Of a stretch of 64,000 nucleotides of DNA, positions 9,855 through 19,596 are shown one piece after another. The DNA comes from Cytophaga aurantiaca DSM 3654 (GTDB lineage Bacteria; Bacteroidota; Bacteroidia; Cytophagales; Cytophagaceae). Position 1 is the first letter of the stretch, and every line of letters starts with the position of its first letter. The notes under the pieces were generated by a model. The model was not told the DNA's origin, ran no database searches, and was given only the letters and a program-made list of their open reading frames with translations. Location: positions 186,001-250,000 of the forward strand of contig NZ_KB903632.1 of the NCBI RefSeq assembly GCF_000379725.1, in the 5' to 3' direction. A program made the translations under genes and the position numbers.

Positions 9855-10193
9855 TTATTGCAAGGCAGGCACTCCTCTTTCGCCCGTGCGGATACGTACA
9901 CATTCTTCAATGTTTGAAACAAATATTTTACCATCTCCGAGTTCGCCGGTTTTGCAGGTATCAACGATGCATTTAATGACTTCTTCTACTTTTTCACTAA
10001 CAATAATTTCCAACTTTGTTCGGGCAATGTATCCTAAATCATATTGTACTCCTCTATACACTGCCTTTTCTGTTGCCTGATGTCCAACACCCTTCACATC
10101 TGAATACGTAAAAAATTGAATGCCCATTTTATTCAAGGATTCTTTCAATTCCAGAAATTTAGAAGTACGAATAACAGCTTCAATTTTTTTCAT
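9855..10193 (-). CDS. glnK: PII nitrogen regulatory protein
   Basis: This is a full-length PII protein of 112 residues. The T-loop contains Tyr51 (RGVQYDLGY), the usual uridylylation site, and the C-terminal signature TGELGDGKIFV is intact, followed by IRTGERG. PII proteins bind ATP/ADP and 2-oxoglutarate and plug the Amt pore when nitrogen is plentiful. The gene sits directly upstream of amt on the same strand, so it most likely acts on that transporter and is co-transcribed. The T-loop sequence differs from the enteric one (no MVDFLPK), which is common in Bacteroidota. GlnB versus GlnK naming rests on the neighbour only. Confidence 0.95.
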   Translation of the reverse strand: MKKIEAVIRTSKFLELKESLNKMGIQFFTYSDVKGVGHQATEKAVYRGVQYDLGYIARTKLEIIVSEKVEEVIKCIVDTCKTGELGDGKIFVSNIEECVRIRTGERGVPALQ

Positions 10194-10697
10194 GGCTCAT
10201 TTCTTTTGGTTAATTATTTAGTGTATTCAAAGATGCTCTTTTCATTCTTATATAATACGAACTTATCAATTCTCATCAAATTGTACTAATCCTATAAAAC
10301 AATTTTATCCTCTTTTGTAAAAAACACTTAAAACGCATAAGAAATTATTGAAAAAATTACATTTATACCGTTTTTATACAACTTAAAATATTGCTATAAA
10401 TAGTATTTATTAATGCATTATATAAGAAATATGGTTTAATTTAAAACTAAAAAATACAAATATTAATAATTATTGTAAAAATTAAGGTTGATTATTAGAC
10501 ATATTTAAAAAAAGTTAAAAAATGACAAAATGAAAAATATCATTAAACAACTGTTCTTTAGTATGATTCTTTTACAAAATATACAATATGACTTTTTCTA
10601 TGTTATTCAATATCATTCGCATAAGGTATATGCTTACTAATTTATAGAGTATATCTTTTATAAATGAGTACATTTATATACAAGAAAATGCATAAAA
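10194..10697. other. AT-rich divergent promoter region
   Basis: This 504-bp gap separates the divergent glnK-amt pair and the aldehyde dehydrogenase gene. It is very AT-rich (long runs of A/T around 10370-10560), has no supported open frame, and must contain the promoters of both units. I see no convincing match to the Bacteroidota -33/-7 pattern with correct spacing, and no clear operator palindrome. Confidence 0.5.
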
Positions 10698-12071
10698 ATG
10701 ATCGTTTCGCACAATCCATATACTTCCGCTATAACATTCCAAGGCACATTTGATACAGCTGAAGAATTGAAAACAAAACTAGCCTTATCACAATCAACCT
10801 ATTCTTATTGGAAAAACACACCTCTATCAGAACGTAAAGATTTTTTTGATGGACTGAGTCATCTAATGGAAGAAGAAAAATCTGCGTTAGCCCTACTGAT
10901 CAGCAATGAAATGGGGAAGCCGATTTTGGAAAGTATCGCTGAAATAGAAAAATGCATCGGTCTTGTACGTTGGTATGTAGATCAGGCAGAGTCTTTCCTC
11001 CAACACAGCGCTGATCTAAAGATGAATGAACAAAACAGCTACAGCTATATTCAATACGAACCGATTGGATGTATACTGGGTATCATGCCCTGGAATTTTC
11101 CTTTTTGGCAAGTGTTCAGATTTGCAATTCCAACTCTTTTGGCAGGCAATATAGCAATCCTAAAACATGCGCCAAATGTGCAAGGTTGCGCATCTGCTAT
11201 GCAGTCTCTTTTCGAACGTTCGGGCTTTAAACCCGGCACATTCCTTTCTGCATTTGCTTCCGTTGAAGATATTGAAATCCTCATTTCTTCTCCTATCATA
11301 CAAGGTGTATCTTTTACCGGAAGCGAGAAGGCCGGCAGAGCTATTGCAAAAACAGCAGGTACCCATTTAAAAAAATGCGTATTAGAACTTGGCGGCAGCG
11401 ATCCATTTATTGTTTTGGCTGATGCGAATATAAGCAGCTGTGTAAAACAAGCTATTAAAAGTCGTTTAGTGAATAACGGCCAAAGCTGCATAGCTGCAAA
11501 ACGTTTTATTATTCATGCAGATTGCTATGATCGTTTTATGCATCAGCTATCAATGGCTCTTAGTTCTCTTAAATTAGGCCCCCCCTTATTGGCTGATACG
11601 GATCTTGGACCAATGGCCCGTCCCGACCTTAAAGAACAATTGAAGAGTCAAGTTGATAAAACAATTGCTGCGGGTGCAAGCGTCTACTACACACATCCAT
11701 TCAACGATTCTGACAGCAATTTCTTTTCACCGATTATTTTAGAAAATATACCCGCTGATTCTCCTGCACGCAAAGAAGAATTGTTTGGACCTGTATTTAC
11801 ATGCATCTGGGTTTCAAGCGAACAAGAAGCAATTGAGATCGCGAATGAAACGTCTTTCGGTCTTAGCGCAAGCATATGGACAAACAATATTGAACATGCA
11901 AAACAATTATGCAATCAGATCGAATCCGGATCGGTATTTATTAATGATATGGTACGTTCCGATGCACGTATCCCTTTTGGTGGAATTAAAAACTCAGGTT
12001 ATGGCAGAGAACTTTCCATATATGGCATGCATGAATTTGTTAACATCAAGACACATTGGGTTTCTCTTTAG
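10698..12071 (+). CDS. NAD(P)-dependent aldehyde dehydrogenase, succinate-semialdehyde type
   Basis: The 457-residue protein is a short-form ALDH like Sad/YneI. Visible motifs are the cofactor segment MPWNFPFWQ (near residue 125), the Gly-rich turn FTGSEKAG, the catalytic Glu in LELGGSDPF (about 230), and the catalytic Cys in NNGQSCIAAKRF (about 264). The N-terminus (YTSAITFQGTFDTAEEL) and length match NAD-dependent succinate-semialdehyde dehydrogenases, which oxidise succinate semialdehyde to succinate. The substrate is inferred from overall resemblance. The enzyme is cytosolic. It has no obvious operon partner: 504 bp lie upstream and 154 bp of repeat-like DNA downstream. Confidence 0.85.
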   Translation: MIVSHNPYTSAITFQGTFDTAEELKTKLALSQSTYSYWKNTPLSERKDFFDGLSHLMEEEKSALALLISNEMGKPILESIAEIEKCIGLVRWYVDQAESFLQHSADLKMNEQNSYSYIQYEPIGCILGIMPWNFPFWQVFRFAIPTLLAGNIAILKHAPNVQGCASAMQSLFERSGFKPGTFLSAFASVEDIEILISSPIIQGVSFTGSEKAGRAIAKTAGTHLKKCVLELGGSDPFIVLADANISSCVKQAIKSRLVNNGQSCIAAKRFIIHADCYDRFMHQLSMALSSLKLGPPLLADTDLGPMARPDLKEQLKSQVDKTIAAGASVYYTHPFNDSDSNFFSPIILENIPADSPARKEELFGPVFTCIWVSSEQEAIEIANETSFGLSASIWTNNIEHAKQLCNQIESGSVFINDMVRSDARIPFGGIKNSGYGRELSIYGMHEFVNIKTHWVSL

Positions 12072-12135
12072 CTTCCAGTTACTAGTTACTAGTTTCTAGA
12101 CGAAGAAAGTACGAAGTACTGAGTATAAAGTACGA
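12072..12135. repeat. Short CTAG/AGTAC-rich intergenic repeat phrase
   Basis: Directly after the ALDH stop codon lies TTCCAGTTACTAGTTACTAG, then TTTCTAGACGAAG and AGTACGAAGTACTGAG. The same phrase family (GTTGCTAGTTTCTAGAC on the minus strand) is found at 53518-53541 and, weaker, at 53358-53378 and 25995-26020. It has no coding capacity. Confidence 0.55.
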
Positions 12136-12225
12136 TGACGCTTAAATTTCATCATTCATTCGAAAATCTGCTTTGCGCACTTTGCGGTTTATTTTTATAT
12201 TGTATTGAAATAACTATTCAACATC

Positions 12226-13218
12226 TTGCTACCTAAAATTTCCATCGTAACACCTTCCTTCAATCAAGGCCAATTTATTGAACAAACAATTGATTCGGTC
12301 TTATCTCAAAACTATTCAAATCTTGAATATTTTATTATAGATGGAGGCAGCACCGATAATACTGTAGAGATTATAAAAAAGTACAGCAAGCATTTAACGC
12401 ATTGGGTAAGCGAAGCTGATCACGGACAAAGCCATGCTATAAATAAAGGTTTAAGATTAAGTACAGGCGATGTCTTCAACTGGCTCAATAGTGATGATTA
12501 TTATGAACCAAACACACTTGATTTTGTAGGCAAACAATTCATGCAAAAAGATTGCCTCGTGCTTTGTGGCAGAAGCAGAATATTTGATGATACCGGAATT
12601 GATTTTTTTTCTACCGGTACAGATGTATACAAAGATAATCTTGCTAAAACTATAGGCTGGGCACGTATTGATCAACCGGAAACATTCATCCGTAAACAAC
12701 TCCTTGATCAGATCGGATTTGTAAATGAAAAGCTGAATTATGTAATGGATCGAGAACTTTGGATGCGTATTTTATTTAAAATTGATCTAAAAAATATTTA
12801 TACAACAGATGCAGTTTTAGCCAATTTCAGATTGCATGCCAATAGTAAAACAATTGCAACAGCTTTAAATTTTGAACGTGAGATGGACTCATTGTGTCAT
12901 ACAATTGCTTCGACATATTCATTGCACAACAGTACAAAAGCCTTTGAATCTTCGTTTGAATTATCATCAAAGAAAGTAAACACATTATTAAATACGAACG
13001 ATCAAAGGTTGGTAAGCGATGCTATAAATTATTATCTATTCAAACGATTCCTAGAATCATATACTTCAAACGATTACAAAAACGCGAAAAATCTACTCAA
13101 CTATATTGATATCGCCCCATTAACGAATGAAGAGAAAAAACAGATCAAGCAAATAACCAAACGGATGAATATGCCTATCCTGTTCAAAAAAATATTCAAT
13201 GCGTTTAAATCAATCTAA
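12226..13218 (+). CDS. Family 2 glycosyltransferase
   Basis: The 330-residue protein has a GT-A fold: KISIVTPSFNQGQFIEQTID at the start, IIDGGSTDNTVEII, the D-x-D region LNSDDYYEP (about residue 88) and a later ETFIRKQLL segment typical of acceptor-side helices. It should move a sugar from a nucleotide donor to a growing oligosaccharide in the cytoplasm. No ATG lies between the upstream in-frame stop (12211) and the conserved first strand, so the start is probably TTG at 12226. It opens a polysaccharide operon running to 19062, with the next gene 22 bp downstream. Donor and acceptor unknown. Confidence 0.88.
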   Translation: MLPKISIVTPSFNQGQFIEQTIDSVLSQNYSNLEYFIIDGGSTDNTVEIIKKYSKHLTHWVSEADHGQSHAINKGLRLSTGDVFNWLNSDDYYEPNTLDFVGKQFMQKDCLVLCGRSRIFDDTGIDFFSTGTDVYKDNLAKTIGWARIDQPETFIRKQLLDQIGFVNEKLNYVMDRELWMRILFKIDLKNIYTTDAVLANFRLHANSKTIATALNFEREMDSLCHTIASTYSLHNSTKAFESSFELSSKKVNTLLNTNDQRLVSDAINYYLFKRFLESYTSNDYKNAKNLLNYIDIAPLTNEEKKQIKQITKRMNMPILFKKIFNAFKSI

Positions 13219-13240
13219 CGTACTATAAAACAACGAACCG

Positions 13241-14917
13241 ATGATTGCATTATTTTTATCAAGCTTTATATCTTTATTTCTTTTTATTTCTTTTGGATTC
13301 TTTACCACAAAAATTGGCTCGTTCAAAAGCAATATCTTTGAAAAAATATTAATCGGGTTTGTTATTATAAATACATTAACATGTTTGATCTCCATCTTTA
13401 TACCAATAACATTTACTGTCACACTCAGCTTCATCATTTCTGCAGCTCTGATCACTTTCTACATAAAAAATGAATTGATTAAAACTGCAAAATCAATTCA
13501 TTCAAATTGTCATATTCTGTTATTTGCTACGCCTTTTGTAGTCGTAGGTTTTTATCTTGCTAGTCAGGAACCTGCCGTTTTCGACTCCGGACTTTACCAC
13601 ATTCAATGCATTAAATGGATCGAAGAATACCCGACAGTTCCTGGACTAGCGAATCTACATCACCGCTTTGGCTTCAACCCAATTGTGTTTAGTTTGTATG
13701 CACTAACTTCGCTTCAATCTGTTTTCGGTCAGGAAATTTTCTGCATCAATTTGGTATTATTTTCAATACTGACGGTATACTTTATTCGAAATCTTTTTAA
13801 TACATTCAATCAGCACGGTTTAACGACCTATTTTATTTTTCAGGCAATCTTTTTTTATGTTTTGATTTTATTAAGCACTAAAATTTCTTCTCCTTCGCCG
13901 GATTATACTTCTTCAGTATTCTTATTATTTATTTTTCTTAGAATCATTGAGATCGAGCGTTCAACTAAAACAATAACATTCAACACCTTCATCCCCATAA
14001 TTCTGTTAAGCGTGTATTGCATCATGGCAAAGCTCTCTAGTGTACCGATCTGTTTGATCACTGGATATATTTTATTTACCTACACTGCACATTGGAAGGA
14101 AGTTTTACGAATCAGCATTATCGCATTTGCAATTTGTATCCCATGGCTTATAAATACAGTATTGTTAACAGGGTGGCTAATCTACCCATTCTCCGCAATT
14201 GACCTATTCTCATTTGATTGGAAAGTACCAACACATATCGTACATCAAGCAAATACTGAAATTGTAGGATGGGCGCGCTCTCCCAACGACTTTTATTACG
14301 AAGTTTCACAAATGCCTTTAACGAAGTGGGTATCCATCTGGTGGAACGCTTTAACGGTATACATAAAGTTGCTTATTATTGGAAGCATAGTATTGCCAAT
14401 GCTTTTATTCATAGGACAAATCTTAAAAATCATACCTGCTAAACGTCTGCTAAACATTACTGTATTAACTTCTGTGTGCGGAGTAGTGTTCTGGTTTTTC
14501 ACTGCACCGGATTTTAGATTCGGACATATATTTATATTAATTGCTTGCTGCAGTCCGCTGTTGTATTTCAATTCAGCATTTCATTTTTTCAACAACTATT
14601 CAAGTAAACAAAAACAATTATTCTTCATACTTGTGTGCTCAATACTGTTATTTAAATTAATACGAAACAACTACGGTTTCGGAGCATGGGGATTACGTCG
14701 TACATTAAGTAAAAACAGCATACTACCTGAAAAAATAAATTCAAATGGTGCTACCTATACCCATGTATATGTAGGAAATAAAAAAATCTATGTCCCCCTT
14801 ATGGACGAACGCTGTTTTGATCATGAAATACCATGCAGCTACCTTGACCTATCGTCTATACAATTAAGAGGAGTCAATCTGGCAAACGGTTTTAAACCCA
14901 TACAGAATAATAAATAA
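13241..14917 (+). CDS. Multi-pass membrane protein of LIC_10190-like type
   Basis: The 558-residue protein carries about 12-13 hydrophobic segments. A conserved loop, FDSGLYHIQCIKWIEEYP then NLHHRFGFNPIVFSL, recalls the LIC_10190 family of membrane proteins found in surface polysaccharide clusters, and also the first periplasmic loop of GT-C glycosyltransferases, with an acidic residue in that loop. A role as lipid-linked sugar transferase or polymerase is possible but not shown. The last 50 residues are hydrophilic. It lies in an operon between a GT2 gene and a GT4 gene. Confidence 0.6.
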   Translation: MIALFLSSFISLFLFISFGFFTTKIGSFKSNIFEKILIGFVIINTLTCLISIFIPITFTVTLSFIISAALITFYIKNELIKTAKSIHSNCHILLFATPFVVVGFYLASQEPAVFDSGLYHIQCIKWIEEYPTVPGLANLHHRFGFNPIVFSLYALTSLQSVFGQEIFCINLVLFSILTVYFIRNLFNTFNQHGLTTYFIFQAIFFYVLILLSTKISSPSPDYTSSVFLLFIFLRIIEIERSTKTITFNTFIPIILLSVYCIMAKLSSVPICLITGYILFTYTAHWKEVLRISIIAFAICIPWLINTVLLTGWLIYPFSAIDLFSFDWKVPTHIVHQANTEIVGWARSPNDFYYEVSQMPLTKWVSIWWNALTVYIKLLIIGSIVLPMLLFIGQILKIIPAKRLLNITVLTSVCGVVFWFFTAPDFRFGHIFILIACCSPLLYFNSAFHFFNNYSSKQKQLFFILVCSILLFKLIRNNYGFGAWGLRRTLSKNSILPEKINSNGATYTHVYVGNKKIYVPLMDERCFDHEIPCSYLDLSSIQLRGVNLANGFKPIQNNK

Positions 14918-14979
14918 GTACTTAAAATCAATTTATTTAACGTATTTGCTCTATCAATTTTATAACTACCTTTGAGTAA

Positions 14980-16217
14980 ATGAATATTTTAATACACGGC
15001 ATTAACTATACACCTGAACTAACAGGTATCGGCAAATATACGGGCGAGATGGGCGCATGGCTGGCGAAAAAAATCACAACGTTGATGTGATTACTGCAAT
15101 GCCCTACTACCCTGAATGGAGTAAAAAAGCGGCTTACAAAAACAAGTGGTGGTTCAAAGAAACGATTGCAGGTGCATCCGTATACCGTTGTCCGTTATAT
15201 GTACCTAAAAAAGTTACTGGTGCTAGCCGGATGATACACGAGTTTAGTTTTTTCTTATCCTCCAGTTTTTATTGGATCCGGTTTTTATTTAAAAAGTACG
15301 ACATTATATTCACTCCTTATCCGCCATTGATCATTGGTTTTTGGCCCTGGTTGTATAAAGTATTCCACCCCAAATCAACGTGGGTATTCCATATACAGGA
15401 TCTGCAAGTAGATGCTGCAAAAGAACTGGGCTTAATTAAAAACAAAACAGCCTTACGTATCTTAGAAAAGATCGAACTTTTCTGGCTAAAAAAATGCGAT
15501 TATGTTTCTTCCATTAGTGAGGGTATGAGAGATCGTATCCTTGCCAAGGGTATTGACAAATCAAAATACATCATGCTTGCAAACTGGGCTGAAACGGATA
15601 TTATAAAACCATTGCCAGTTTCAGAATCTATGCGCACAGAACTTGGAATCCCGCTTGATTCTAAGGTGATTTTATATTCCGGTAATTTAGGTGAAAAGCA
15701 AGGTGTAGAATTATTGATTGATGTTGCGGCTGAATTTAAAGCGCAGCCGGATATACTTTTTGTGATTGCAGGTGAAGGCGCCTCCAAGATCCGTCTTATA
15801 GAATATGCGACAGCAAAGAATGTAACGAATGTACTTTTCCTTCCCTTGCAGGAATACAGCAAACTCACCTTCTTTCTGGCTTGTGCAGACATTCATATGG
15901 TGATCCAGAAAAAGTCGGCTGCCGACTTAGTATTGCCTTCAAAATTTATGAGTATTCTTTCAGCTGGCGCTGTAGCATTGGTGACTGCAGAACCGGGCAC
16001 ATCCTTGTATTCAATGATAACCGACCATTCATTAGCACACATGTGTGAGGCTGAAAATAAAACGGCTGTCTTTGAAAGCATCAACAGCATACTGGCTAAC
16101 GATCAGACTCAGATTAAAAACAATGCCCGTACATTTGCAGAAAAACATTTGAGCATTGATTCAATCCTTGCTACATTTATTCAGAAATTCTCTAAAAATT
16201 TGTCCGAATACGTTTAA
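14980..16217 (+). CDS. WcaI-like family 4 glycosyltransferase with a frameshift near the N-terminus
   Basis: The main frame (usable start ATG 15057) encodes 386 residues of a GT4 of the colanic acid WcaI type: VITAMPYYPEWSKKA, the HIQDLQVDAAKELG segment, YSGNLGEKQGVELLI and LPSKFMSILSAGA. The true N-terminal strand, MNILIHGINYTPELTGIGKY followed by TGEMGAWLAKK, is encoded from ATG 14980 in another frame and stops at 15090. The two frames meet at a run of seven A (15067-15073); one extra A would join them into the expected full-length protein of about 412 residues. This is either a sequencing slip, a disabling deletion, or transcript slippage on the A-run. The start at 15057 would lack the first beta strand of the fold. 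Confidence 0.82.
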
Positions 16218-16292
16218 TCTCCGTATATGCTCTTATTCATTTTTCAACCCAGCGACGAATATTAAAAACCCTGAATTTAAAGACTATACGCA

Positions 16293-17117
16293 TTGGAATT
16301 CGATATCAAACCTGTAAGTAAGTTCTCCATTAATGCCCAAGAGATTTGGTCGTATAGGGAGTTATTTTATTTTTTCACCTGGAGGGATATTAAAGTAAAA
16401 TACAAACAGACTGCATTGGGCATGGCATGGGCTATACTTCAGCCTACCATCATGATGCTTGTATTTACCTTTCTGTTTGGAACATTGATACAATCGGGCT
16501 CTGATAGCACTTTACCGTATGCAATCTATGTGTATTCCGGACTTATGTTGTGGGGCATTTTTTCAAATGGAATCCAGGCCGCAGGCAATAGTATGGTAAC
16601 CAATGCCAACATTATAAAAAAAATATATTTTCCGCGACTGATCATACCGCTTTCTTCTATCCTTGTAGCAGTCTTTGATTTCTTCATGACATTAATCCCT
16701 TTTGTATTGCTGCTATTTTATTATCATGTTGAAATACATATCGCAAGACTCATTATCTTTCTGCCCTTCAGTTTATTCATTATCTTAATAACAACAATTG
16801 GAACAGGCTGCTTTCTTTCTGCCTTAAATGTTAAGTACCGGGACTTCAGATTTGTAATTCCATTCCTTGTTCAATTTTCATTGTATAGCAGCCCGACTAT
16901 ATACAAAATAGATAGCATAACAAATCCAACAATAAAATTTATATTATCTGTTAATCCCATCAGTGTTGCGATAAACATTTTTAGAAGTGCCTTTGATGCA
17001 ACAGCAATTATTGATTACACGCTTGTAGGGATTGGAACAGGTCTTGCTTTTGCATGCTTCGTTTTGGGTATTTATTATTTTAGAAAAACAGAATCTTATT
17101 TTGCGGATCTCGCATAA
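16293..17117 (+). CDS. wzm: ABC-2 polysaccharide exporter, membrane subunit (Wzm)
   Basis: The 274-residue protein has six membrane helices and the typical N-terminal elements LFYFFTWRDIKVKYKQTALG and AWAILQPTIMMLVFTFLFGT. It is the permease of an O-antigen/teichoic-acid type ABC exporter that moves a finished lipid-linked glycan across the cytoplasmic membrane. The ATPase follows 12 bp downstream. The first codon appears to be TTG (16293), since no ATG lies in frame between the last upstream stop and the conserved region. Length is normal for the family. Confidence 0.93.
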   Translation: MEFDIKPVSKFSINAQEIWSYRELFYFFTWRDIKVKYKQTALGMAWAILQPTIMMLVFTFLFGTLIQSGSDSTLPYAIYVYSGLMLWGIFSNGIQAAGNSMVTNANIIKKIYFPRLIIPLSSILVAVFDFFMTLIPFVLLLFYYHVEIHIARLIIFLPFSLFIILITTIGTGCFLSALNVKYRDFRFVIPFLVQFSLYSSPTIYKIDSITNPTIKFILSVNPISVAINIFRSAFDATAIIDYTLVGIGTGLAFACFVLGIYYFRKTESYFADLA

Positions 17118-17129
17118 TCCTATACAACT

Positions 17130-18305
17130 ATGCAGCCGATATTAGAAGTTCAATCGATAGGTAAAAAATTCAGCATTCAGCACCAGCGGCAACCGTATCT
17201 TAGCATACGGGATTCGCTTGCTCATCTATTCTCTAAAAATCAAACGCAGGAAGACTTTTGGGCATTGCGCAATGTTTCCTTCAATGTAATGCCGGGAGAA
17301 AGTATTGGCATTATCGGAAAAAATGGTGCAGGCAAATCAACCTTACTTAAAATACTATCTAAGATCACTCCCCCGAGTACAGGAAAAATAACCTGCAGAG
17401 GACGCATTGCAAGCTTGCTGGAAGTCGGTACAGGATTTCATCCGGAATTAACTGGCAGAGAAAATATTTATTTGAATGGTTCCATATTGGGACTAAAGAA
17501 AACAGAGATCACAAAACAATTTGATGCGATCACTGCATTCAGTGGTGTGGAAAATTTCTTAGATACTCCTCTGAAGCACTACAGCAGCGGTATGCAGCTT
17601 CGACTTGCCTTTGCAGTTGCTGCACATCTAGAACCCGACATACTTATTATTGATGAAGTACTCGCAGTTGGCGATGCCGACTTTCAAAAAAAGTGTATGG
17701 GAAAAATGAATGAAGTAAGTAAAAATGGGAGAACCATTTTATTTGTCAGTCATAATATGGGCCAGCTGGAATCACTTTGTTCAAAAGCATTTATTTTAGA
17801 AAATGGAATTTCTTCTCCATTGATGCAATCAAGTGAAGCAATTAAACAATACCTCCAAACGAGTCAAACAAAGTCTGCCATAACAAATCATTCGATCAAT
17901 GCTTCTATTCTGATCGAACAGTTTGCGGTACATTCAACCTTTATTTATTCGAATGAATCTGTAAAGATTTCCTTAGCTCTGCAGTTTGCATCAAAAATAT
18001 TATTGAAAAGTATTGCATTGCTGTTGTACAATTCTGCAGGTGTACGCATCGGCATCATAGATCTAAGAAACGCAATCAGTACTTCTTCCAATTCTTTCAG
18101 AACTACGCTTGAACTTCATAAACTGCCTTTAGTTGCCGGCACCTATTCCTTTGGTCTGTATATCGACTCAGATGCAGGAAGCGGCAACTATCTGGATTTG
18201 ATTTGTCTGGATGTTCTGGAAAAAGAAACTACCGATGTAATTAAATACCATCCGAATGTTCGAGGTATTATAGACATCAATCATAACTTTATAAGCAATG
18301 AGTGA
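17130..18305 (+). CDS. wzt: ABC-2 polysaccharide exporter, ATPase subunit with C-terminal domain (Wzt)
   Basis: This 391-residue ATPase has a Walker A motif (GIIGKNGAGKST, about residues 60-70), signature HYSSGMQLRLAFA (about 150) and Walker B LIIDEVLAVGDADF (about 172). The extra 120 or so residues after about 265 form a Wzt-type C-terminal beta domain, which in studied systems recognises the modified end of the polymer. This suggests the exported glycan carries a specific terminal group, perhaps placed by the FkbM methyltransferase gene that overlaps its end by 8 bp. Pairs with the permease 12 bp upstream. Confidence 0.94.
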   Translation: MQPILEVQSIGKKFSIQHQRQPYLSIRDSLAHLFSKNQTQEDFWALRNVSFNVMPGESIGIIGKNGAGKSTLLKILSKITPPSTGKITCRGRIASLLEVGTGFHPELTGRENIYLNGSILGLKKTEITKQFDAITAFSGVENFLDTPLKHYSSGMQLRLAFAVAAHLEPDILIIDEVLAVGDADFQKKCMGKMNEVSKNGRTILFVSHNMGQLESLCSKAFILENGISSPLMQSSEAIKQYLQTSQTKSAITNHSINASILIEQFAVHSTFIYSNESVKISLALQFASKILLKSIALLLYNSAGVRIGIIDLRNAISTSSNSFRTTLELHKLPLVAGTYSFGLYIDSDAGSGNYLDLICLDVLEKETTDVIKYHPNVRGIIDINHNFISNE

Positions 18306-19062
18306 TTTTAATTCGTATAGCCAATATGGCGAAGATTATGTTGTCTATTCTTTTTTCAAAAAGCGTACAATGGGCATATTGATTGATATAGGCGCATTTG
18401 ACGGATACCACATCAGCAATAGCTATGCTTTATATAAAAAGGGATGGGAAACAATTGCCATTGAAGCCAACCCAATCTTCTTTGATTTTTTGATCAAGAA
18501 TAGGCCCGATGCGATCAATATCAATAAAGCTCTTGTTAAAAATGAAGAACAAAAAGAAGTTGTTTTTCAAACAGAACCTACAGGCTTATATTCAGGAGTC
18601 AAACCAAATACTGAATGGTTTGACACAACCAATAGCAATGAGATACGAGTACCTGCCTCTACGCTAAATCAAGTTGCAAAAGAGTATGTAGGCAAGAAAC
18701 AGATCGATTGCATCTCCATTGATGTTGAAGGTACAGAAGAAGAAATTTTATCGGGTTTCGATTTTAATACCTACAAACCTACGATGCTGATTATTGAAGC
18801 CAACGATAAAGAAACAAAGGATCGTTTGGTTTCCTTAATGAAGGGTTTTAATTATACATTAAGTGCAGAGATCAATGTAAACCTGTTCTTCTTATATAAA
18901 CCATCCTTGCTGGACATTATTCGTTTAAATGCGATACGGGTAAATTGTATTGCGGTAAAAACATTGCATCCTATTATTGAGAGTTCAAGCCAGAAACCCT
19001 TCAAGCCGGAATCACGCATTGCACATGTAAAAAGAATGCTGCGTTTTTTATTGAAAAAGTAG
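18298..19062 (+). CDS. FkbM-family SAM methyltransferase
   Basis: The 254-residue protein begins SDFNSYSQYGEDYVVYSFF and has the Rossmann SAM-binding elements LIDIGAFDGYHISNSY and WETIAIEANP, then DCISIDVEGTEEEIL, all features of the FkbM family. These enzymes O-methylate sugars or other small acceptors. The start codon overlaps the ATPase gene by 8 bp, so it is translated from the same message; methylation could be the terminal mark that the Wzt C-terminal domain recognises (inference). The last 50 residues are basic and not part of the core fold. Confidence 0.85.
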   Translation: MSDFNSYSQYGEDYVVYSFFKKRTMGILIDIGAFDGYHISNSYALYKKGWETIAIEANPIFFDFLIKNRPDAININKALVKNEEQKEVVFQTEPTGLYSGVKPNTEWFDTTNSNEIRVPASTLNQVAKEYVGKKQIDCISIDVEGTEEEILSGFDFNTYKPTMLIIEANDKETKDRLVSLMKGFNYTLSAEINVNLFFLYKPSLLDIIRLNAIRVNCIAVKTLHPIIESSSQKPFKPESRIAHVKRMLRFLLKK

Positions 19063-19076
19063 TCAGTTGACAGTCA

Positions 19077-19113
19077 GACCTCATCCCCAGCCCTCCTCCT
19101 AAAAGGAGAAGGG
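19077..19113. repeat. CTCATCCCC-type palindromic intergenic repeat, copy 1
   Basis: GACCTCATCCCCAG is followed by a hairpin with arms CCCTCCTCCT and AGGAGAAGGG (one mismatch). The reverse complement of the same element lies at 53460-53495. This short dispersed palindrome begins 14 bp after the FkbM stop. Confidence 0.65.
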
Positions 19114-19136
19114 AACGTTCCATTATCTTCCTATTT

Positions 19137-19270
19137 GTAGAGTTAGCAAAGCACTTCAGCTACTGAATACAAGCCTTTGACTCAATTCAACCATTCGACA
19201 AGCATATCAAAAACGAGTCAAGACTCTCTTCTATTAAACATCAGTAGAGTGCTTCGCTAACTCTACTGAT
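19137..19270. repeat. Composite hairpin repeat, reverse orientation (copy e)
   Basis: The block ends with a 31-bp hairpin (19240-19270): 10-bp arms ATCAGTAGAG and CTCTACTGAT around loop TGCTTCGCTAA, the reverse complement of the TTAGCRAAGCR loop of the copies at 23.5-25.9 kb. A second, degenerate copy at 19137-19155 pairs with it (18 of 19 bases). Between them are the companion pieces TTTGACTC and CGAGTCAAGACTCT. The block lies in the 457-bp gap between the FkbM gene and the tRNA; the rest of that gap (19271-19519) shows only a GATTCTTTAAACTTC/GAAGTTTAAAGAATC inverted repeat and no gene. Confidence 0.75.
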
Positions 19271-19281
19271 AGACTGGGTGA

Positions 19282-19315
19282 TTCTTTAAACTTCCAAAAG
19301 TGAAGTTTAAAGAAT
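19282..19315. repeat. Inverted repeat in gap before tRNA
   Basis: Arms GATTCTTTAAACTTC and GAAGTTTAAAGAATC are exact complements separated by only CAAAAGT-like loop bases. This is a strong hairpin without a clear T-run. It may end transcription from upstream or be another element of the repeat-rich region. Confidence 0.5.
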
Positions 19316-19519
19316 CATTTAACAAAATAGAATGGTCAAACAGAAGGAGTTCCTAGAAAAGAATGTTCAAAAAAGAAATTACACTGAAGAACCTGAAGCA
19401 AAACTTTATGAGACTCAAAAATCTTGTCTATCATGTTAATCCTAAAATCCTGTTCTTTATTTGTTTAATTCAGCACATTTCTGTAACATTGCAGTTCGAA
19501 AGGAATTAATTCCTTTCTC

Positions 19520-19593
19520 GGGCTCTTAGCTCAGATGGTTAGAGCATCTGACTCATAATCAGGGGGTCGTTGGTTCGATACCAACAGGGCCCA
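19520..19593 (+). tRNA. tRNA with CAT anticodon (elongator Met or lysidine-type Ile2)
   Basis: The cloverleaf folds completely: acceptor GGGCTCT with AGGGCCC (one U-G pair), D-stem GCTC/GAGC, anticodon stem TCTGA/TCAGG with loop CTCATAA, T-stem GTTGG/CCAAC with TTCGATA loop, and discriminator A at 19593. The 3' CCA is not encoded. It lacks the initiator features (an unpaired first base pair, GGG-CCC anticodon stem), so it is not tRNA-fMet. Anticodon CAT fits either elongator Met or Ile2 after lysidine change; sequence alone does not decide. Confidence 0.95.
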
Positions 19594-19596
19594 CAT

